A DNA stretch of 64,000 nucleotides from the NCBI GenBank assembly GCA_004963905.1, contig SUGL01000001.1, positions 186,001-250,000 of the forward strand. Reading direction: 5' to 3'. Both the position numbers and the translations under genes were made by a program. The notes beneath the pieces are model-generated. The model was not told the origin of the DNA. It saw nothing but the letters and a program-made list of their open reading frames with translations, and did no database searches. Positions 60,291-64,000 of the stretch are shown piece after piece (within the stretch, counting starts at the first letter, position 1; each line of letters opens with the position of its first letter). The DNA is from Mesorhizobium sp. (GTDB lineage: Bacteria; Pseudomonadota; Alphaproteobacteria; Rhizobiales; Rhizobiaceae).

Positions 60291-62672
60291 ATGACCGAGC
60301 ATCCCAGCGCCAATCGCTTGTCCGCACAGGAGCTGCGCGACATCGATGCCTATTGGCGTGCCGCAAACTACCTGACGATCGGGCAAATCTATCTGCTCGA
60401 CAATCCGCTGCTTCGCGAGCCGCTTCGGCTGGAGCATGTCAAGCCGAGGCTACTCGGCCATTGGGGAACCTCGCCGGGACTGAGCTTCATCTATACGCAT
60501 CTCAACCGCGCAATCAGACAGCGCGATGCAAATGTCATCTATGTCTGCGGTCCCGGTCACGGGGGACCTGCGATGGTTGCAAACACCTACCTCGAAGGCA
60601 CCTACAGCGAGATCAATCCGGATATCCAGTTGGATGAGGCCGGGATGAAGAAGCTCTTCCGGCAGTTCTCCTTTCCGGGCGGCATCCCAAGCCATGCGGC
60701 CCCCGACGTGCCAGGCTCCATCCACGAGGGCGGTGAGCTCGGCTACGCTCTCTCGCATGCCTATGGCGCGGCCTTCGACAACCCAGATCTGATCGTCGCC
60801 TGCGTTGTCGGCGACGGCGAGGCGGAGACCGGGCCGCTCGCCACCTCCTGGCATTCCAACAAGTTCCTCAACCCGGCGCGTGACGGCGCCGTGCTGCCGA
60901 TCCTGCATCTCAACGGCTACAAGATCGCCAACCCCACCATTCTGGCCCGAATCCCTGAAGAAGAATTGCGCGCGCTGTTCGTTGGCTATGGCTATGAGCC
61001 GCTGTTCGTCGAGGGCGACGATCCGGCCTTGATGCACGAGCGGATGGCCACCGTGCTCGACGATGCGCTGGACCGCATCCGGGCGATCCAGCAGGCGGCG
61101 CGCAACGGCGCGGAGACCGCCCAAAGCCGCCCGAAGTGGCCGATGATCGTGCTGCGAAGCCCGAAAGGCTGGACCGGTCCGAAGGAGGTCGACGGGCTGA
61201 AGACCGAAGGGTTCTGGCGCGCCCACCAGGTTCCGCTCTCCGGCCTCGCGGAAAACCCCGCGCATCTGAAGATGCTCGAGGAATGGCTGCGGAGCTATCG
61301 GCCTGAAGAACTCTTCGACGCAGCGGGCGCGCCTGTGTCCGCCATCCGTGCCACCGCGCCGGAAGGCGCCAGGCGCATGAGCGCCAATCCGCATGCCAAT
61401 GGCGGCCTGCTGCGACGCTCTCTCGACCTGCCGGACCTGAGCGAGCACGCGATTCCGGTCAAGCGCCCGGGACAGGTGAAGGCCGAATCGACCAGAGCCA
61501 TGGGCACCTTCCTGCGAGACGTCATGGCGTTGAACCAGGCTGCCCGGAATTTCCGGATCGTCGGGCCGGACGAGACGGCTTCGAATCGCTTGCAGGACGT
61601 CTTCGAGGTGACGGAACGCGCCTGGATGGAGGAGATCCTGACCGAGGATGTCCACCTGGCACGGGAAGGCAGGGTTTTGGAAATCCTATCGGAGCATACC
61701 TGTCAGGGCTGGCTGGAAGGCTACCTGCTTACGGGGCGCCATGGGTTCTTCTCCTGCTACGAAGCCTTCACGCATATCGTCGATTCCATGTTCAACCAGC
61801 ACGCAAAATGGCTGGACGCCTGCCGCAAGCTGCCCTGGCGACGGCCGGTCGCGTCGCTGAACTATCTGTTGTCCAGCCACGTCTGGCAGCAGGAGCACAA
61901 CGGCTTCAGCCATCAGGATCCAGGCTTCATCGACGTGGCTCTGAACAAGAAGGCGGACGTCGTGCGCGTCTACCTGCCGGCGGATGCCAACAGCCTGCTT
62001 TGCGTGACCGATCATGTGCTGCAGACATGGAACCGCATCAACGTCATCGTCGCCGGCAAGGTCAATTCCTGGCAGTGGCTGTCCATCGACGAGGCGAAAG
62101 TCCACTGCAGCGCCGGCATCGGCATCTGGGAGTGGGCATCGACCGACCGCGGGGCAGAGCCGGATGTGGTGATGGCCTGCGCCGGCGATGTGCCGACGCT
62201 CGAGACGCTGGCCGCGGTGCAAATCCTGAAACGCCACATTCCCGATCTCAAGATCCGGCTGGTCAACATCGTCGACCTGATGACCCTGCAGCCAAAGGAG
62301 CATCATCCGCACGGCCTGTCGGATCGCGAGTTCGACGCGCTGTTCACCAGGGACAAGCCCGTCATCTTCGCCTACCATGGCTATCCATGGACCATCCATC
62401 GCCTGACCTACCGGCGGACCAATCACGACAACATCCACGTGCGCGGCTACAATGAGGAAGGCACGACAACGACGCCCTTCGACATGACCGTGCTCAATGG
62501 GCTCGACCGCTACCATCTCGTGCTCGGCGTGCTCGACCGTATTCCCGAGCCGGCCGGTGCGCACATTCGGCTGAAACAGGCCATGGAAGGCAAGCTCATC
62601 GAGCACCGGGCCCATATCCGCGAGCACGGGCAGGACATGCCGGAGATCCTCGACTGGAAGTGGGAGCAGTAG
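60291..62672 (+). CDS. xfp: Phosphoketolase
   Basis: A 793-residue thiamine diphosphate enzyme that splits xylulose 5-phosphate (and often fructose 6-phosphate) into acetyl phosphate and a triose or tetrose phosphate. Landmarks: [20 protein letters not shown], the ThDP motif [20 protein letters not shown] near residue 175, [28 protein letters not shown] and [19 protein letters not shown] lies 7 nt upstream of the ATG. It is followed 61 bp later by acetate kinase, which turns the acetyl phosphate into ATP and acetate. The neighbours suggest use at low oxygen. Confidence 0.95.
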   Translation: MTEHPSANRLSAQELRDIDAYWRAANYLTIGQIYLLDNPLLREPLRLEHVKPRLLGHWGTSPGLSFIYTHLNRAIRQRDANVIYVCGPGHGGPAMVANTYLEGTYSEINPDIQLDEAGMKKLFRQFSFPGGIPSHAAPDVPGSIHEGGELGYALSHAYGAAFDNPDLIVACVVGDGEAETGPLATSWHSNKFLNPARDGAVLPILHLNGYKIANPTILARIPEEELRALFVGYGYEPLFVEGDDPALMHERMATVLDDALDRIRAIQQAARNGAETAQSRPKWPMIVLRSPKGWTGPKEVDGLKTEGFWRAHQVPLSGLAENPAHLKMLEEWLRSYRPEELFDAAGAPVSAIRATAPEGARRMSANPHANGGLLRRSLDLPDLSEHAIPVKRPGQVKAESTRAMGTFLRDVMALNQAARNFRIVGPDETASNRLQDVFEVTERAWMEEILTEDVHLAREGRVLEILSEHTCQGWLEGYLLTGRHGFFSCYEAFTHIVDSMFNQHAKWLDACRKLPWRRPVASLNYLLSSHVWQQEHNGFSHQDPGFIDVALNKKADVVRVYLPADANSLLCVTDHVLQTWNRINVIVAGKVNSWQWLSIDEAKVHCSAGIGIWEWASTDRGAEPDVVMACAGDVPTLETLAAVQILKRHIPDLKIRLVNIVDLMTLQPKEHHPHGLSDREFDALFTRDKPVIFAYHGYPWTIHRLTYRRTNHDNIHVRGYNEEGTTTTPFDMTVLNGLDRYHLVLGVLDRIPEPAGAHIRLKQAMEGKLIEHRAHIREHGQDMPEILDWKWEQ

Positions 62673-62733
62673 CCGATGCCGAAGCGCCGGGCCGCGAGGA
62701 CAAGCGCCGCAAAGTGACCGGGACCGGTCGGCG

Positions 62734-63909
62734 ATGACCGATGCAATCCTCGTCCTCAATGGCGGCTCCTCGAGCCTGAAGTTCGCGCTGTTCCAGCTGC
62801 GCGACGAACTTCACCTTTTGCTGCGTGGCAGCGTCTCGTCGATAGGGCGCAGCCCACGACTGCACATCGCGCCTACGGCTCTGTCGGCCGAAATCGACAG
62901 GGGCCTGGGGGACGGGCCGATCGATATCGCAAAGGCATTCGAGGCCGTGGCATCCTTTCTCGCCGACCGCTGTCTTTTGCGCCAGATCGGCAAGGTCGGA
63001 CATCGCATCGTGCATGGCGGTTGGGAATTTGCCCGCGCGACCCGGCTTGACGAGCGCACGCTCGATATCCTTCACAAGCTTGAGCCGCTGGCCCCGATCC
63101 ACCAGGCGATCAATCTCGAAATCGTCGGCATGGCCAGTCACCTTCTGCCTGAAGCCTTGCAAGTCGGCTGCTTCGATACGGCGTTCCACCATGCTCGGCC
63201 GGAGCTGTCGAAGCTCTATGGCTTGCCGCGCGAGATGTCGGAACAGGGCATCGTTTCGTATGGCTTCCATGGATTGTCCTATAGCCACATCGCCGCGAAG
63301 CTTCATGATCGCTACGGTGCCGCCGCCGGCGGCCGGACGATTGTCGCCCATCTCGGCAGCGGCGCGAGCTTGTGCGCCATGAAGGCAGGTGCGAGCGTCG
63401 CCACCACCATGGGTTTTTCGACGCTCGACGGTCTTCTCATGAGCACGCGTTGCGGTGCCATCGATCCTGGCGTGATCCTGCATCTCTTGCGGGACCAGAA
63501 GCTGTCATCCGAGGAACTGTCCACCTTGCTTTACGAGCGCTCCGGCCTGCTCGGCGTATCCGGCATTTCCGGTGATATGCAGACGCTGCTTGCGTCAAAG
63601 GAGCCTGCGGCGGCCCGTGCCGTCGATCTCTTCGTCTACCGCGCCGGACGCGAGATCGGATCGCTCGCAGCCGCGCTTGGCGGGCTCGACACACTCGTGT
63701 TCACCGCGGGGATCGGCGAGCATGCGCATCAGATCCGGCAAAGGATCTGCGAGGCCGCCGGATGGCTGGATGTCGTTGTCGACGACGGCCTGAACCGCGG
63801 CAGCAAGGAGCTGGTCAGCGCCTCGAATTCCCGCGTCGACGTTCTTGTCATTCCGGCCGACGAGGAACGCGCGGTGGCCACGGAACTGCTCAACCTTGAA
63901 AAGGCCTGA
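62734..63909 (+). CDS. ackA: Acetate kinase
   Basis: A 391-residue ASKHA-fold kinase: LVLNGGSSSLKFALF at the N-terminus, KVGHRIVHGG, the catalytic-region SYGFHGLSYSHI, AHLGSGASLCAMK and the C-terminal FTAGIGEHAHQIR. It makes ATP and acetate from acetyl phosphate, here supplied by the phosphoketolase encoded 61 bp upstream. The usual partner pta is not in the window, so the pair xfp-ackA may form the whole route. A strong stem-loop follows the gene. Confidence 0.95.
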   Translation: MTDAILVLNGGSSSLKFALFQLRDELHLLLRGSVSSIGRSPRLHIAPTALSAEIDRGLGDGPIDIAKAFEAVASFLADRCLLRQIGKVGHRIVHGGWEFARATRLDERTLDILHKLEPLAPIHQAINLEIVGMASHLLPEALQVGCFDTAFHHARPELSKLYGLPREMSEQGIVSYGFHGLSYSHIAAKLHDRYGAAAGGRTIVAHLGSGASLCAMKAGASVATTMGFSTLDGLLMSTRCGAIDPGVILHLLRDQKLSSEELSTLLYERSGLLGVSGISGDMQTLLASKEPAAARAVDLFVYRAGREIGSLAAALGGLDTLVFTAGIGEHAHQIRQRICEAAGWLDVVVDDGLNRGSKELVSASNSRVDVLVIPADEERAVATELLNLEKA

Positions 63910-63949
63910 TTGCCCCTTGGCAGCATGGCGGGGCGGCATGGCGGGGCGC

Positions 63950-63990
63950 AAAGCGCGTCGCGCCGAACCGGAATTCGGGCGGCGCGCTTT
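63950..63990 (+). terminator. Stem-loop after ackA
   Basis: AAAGCGCG pairs with CGCGCTTT (63950-63957 and 63983-63990), and inside it CCGAA pairs with TTCGG. It is followed by AAGTCTTTG. Position 40 bp past the ackA stop fits a terminator of xfp-ackA; it may also be a small dispersed repeat. Confidence 0.55.
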
Positions 63991-64000
63991 AAGTCTTTGT

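Overview
The window is GC-rich, gene-dense alphaproteobacterial DNA that most resembles a chromosome segment of a Rhizobiales member, probably Mesorhizobium or a close relative (inferred from gene content and dispersed repeats; no search was possible). The main signs are complete fixNOQP and fixGHIS sets, a haem-PAS FixL with FixJ, an FnrN-type regulator, hemA-type aminolevulinate synthase, two ribose-class (CUT2) sugar uptake systems, and mosaic intergenic repeats of the kind rhizobia carry. No tRNA, rRNA, CRISPR array, transposase or phage gene was seen.

Layout. 1-2 kb: a DUF6502 protein coupled to a Tat-exported DUF5666 protein. 2.3-4.9 kb: a glycosyltransferase and a sulfotransferase behind a promoter carrying two matching palindromes 84 bp apart. 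5-7.4 kb: a LysR regulator divergent from a secreted beta-propeller protein. 7.4-18 kb: a sugar or polyol operon on the minus strand (RpiR regulator, SDR, mannitol-dehydrogenase-type enzyme, TIM-barrel isomerase, binding protein, ATPase, two permeases) with a divergent Gfo/Idh/MocA oxidoreductase. 18-21 kb: small unknowns and an orphan nuoD. 21-30 kb: a second sugar or polyol locus (FGGY kinase, ribitol-type SDR, AraC regulator, permease, ATPase, binding protein) and a divergent SGNH hydrolase. 30-32.5 kb: a DapA-family aldolase/dehydratase divergent from a proline-racemase-family enzyme. 32.5-35.5 kb: a MITE-like element, a phosphoribosyltransferase extended by a repeat, hemA, and a small conserved-looking protein.

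From 35.5 kb to the end the genes form a low-oxygen and nitric-oxide block: FixJ/FixL, a universal stress protein, MgtA-type ATPase, cytochrome b561 with a PepSY protein and a two-component system, a LysE-type exporter, a CBS/BON protein, fixSIHG, fixPQON, fnrN, hemN, a two-TM potassium channel, a group III truncated globin, nnrS, an NnrR-like regulator, a DUF1858 protein, phosphoketolase and acetate kinase. FNR/FixK-type or NnrR-type boxes (TTGA-N6-TCAA or TTGC-N6-GCAA variants) lie 60-100 bp before hemA, fixL/usp, fixG, fixN, fnrN/hemN, the globin and nnrS. This suggests one regulon: FixL senses oxygen, FnrN and NnrR relay oxygen and NO signals, cbb3 oxidase respires at low oxygen with haem from HemA/HemN, globin and NnrS deal with NO, and phosphoketolase plus acetate kinase make ATP by substrate-level phosphorylation.

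The least explained features are non-coding: the paired operator-like palindromes at 2.3-2.4 kb, a 12-bp motif shared by two promoters of the AraC locus, tandem GGAA-N6-TTCC sites next to the RpiR gene, and mosaic repeats that sit at gene 3' ends and in several cases supply the stop codon or C-terminal codons.
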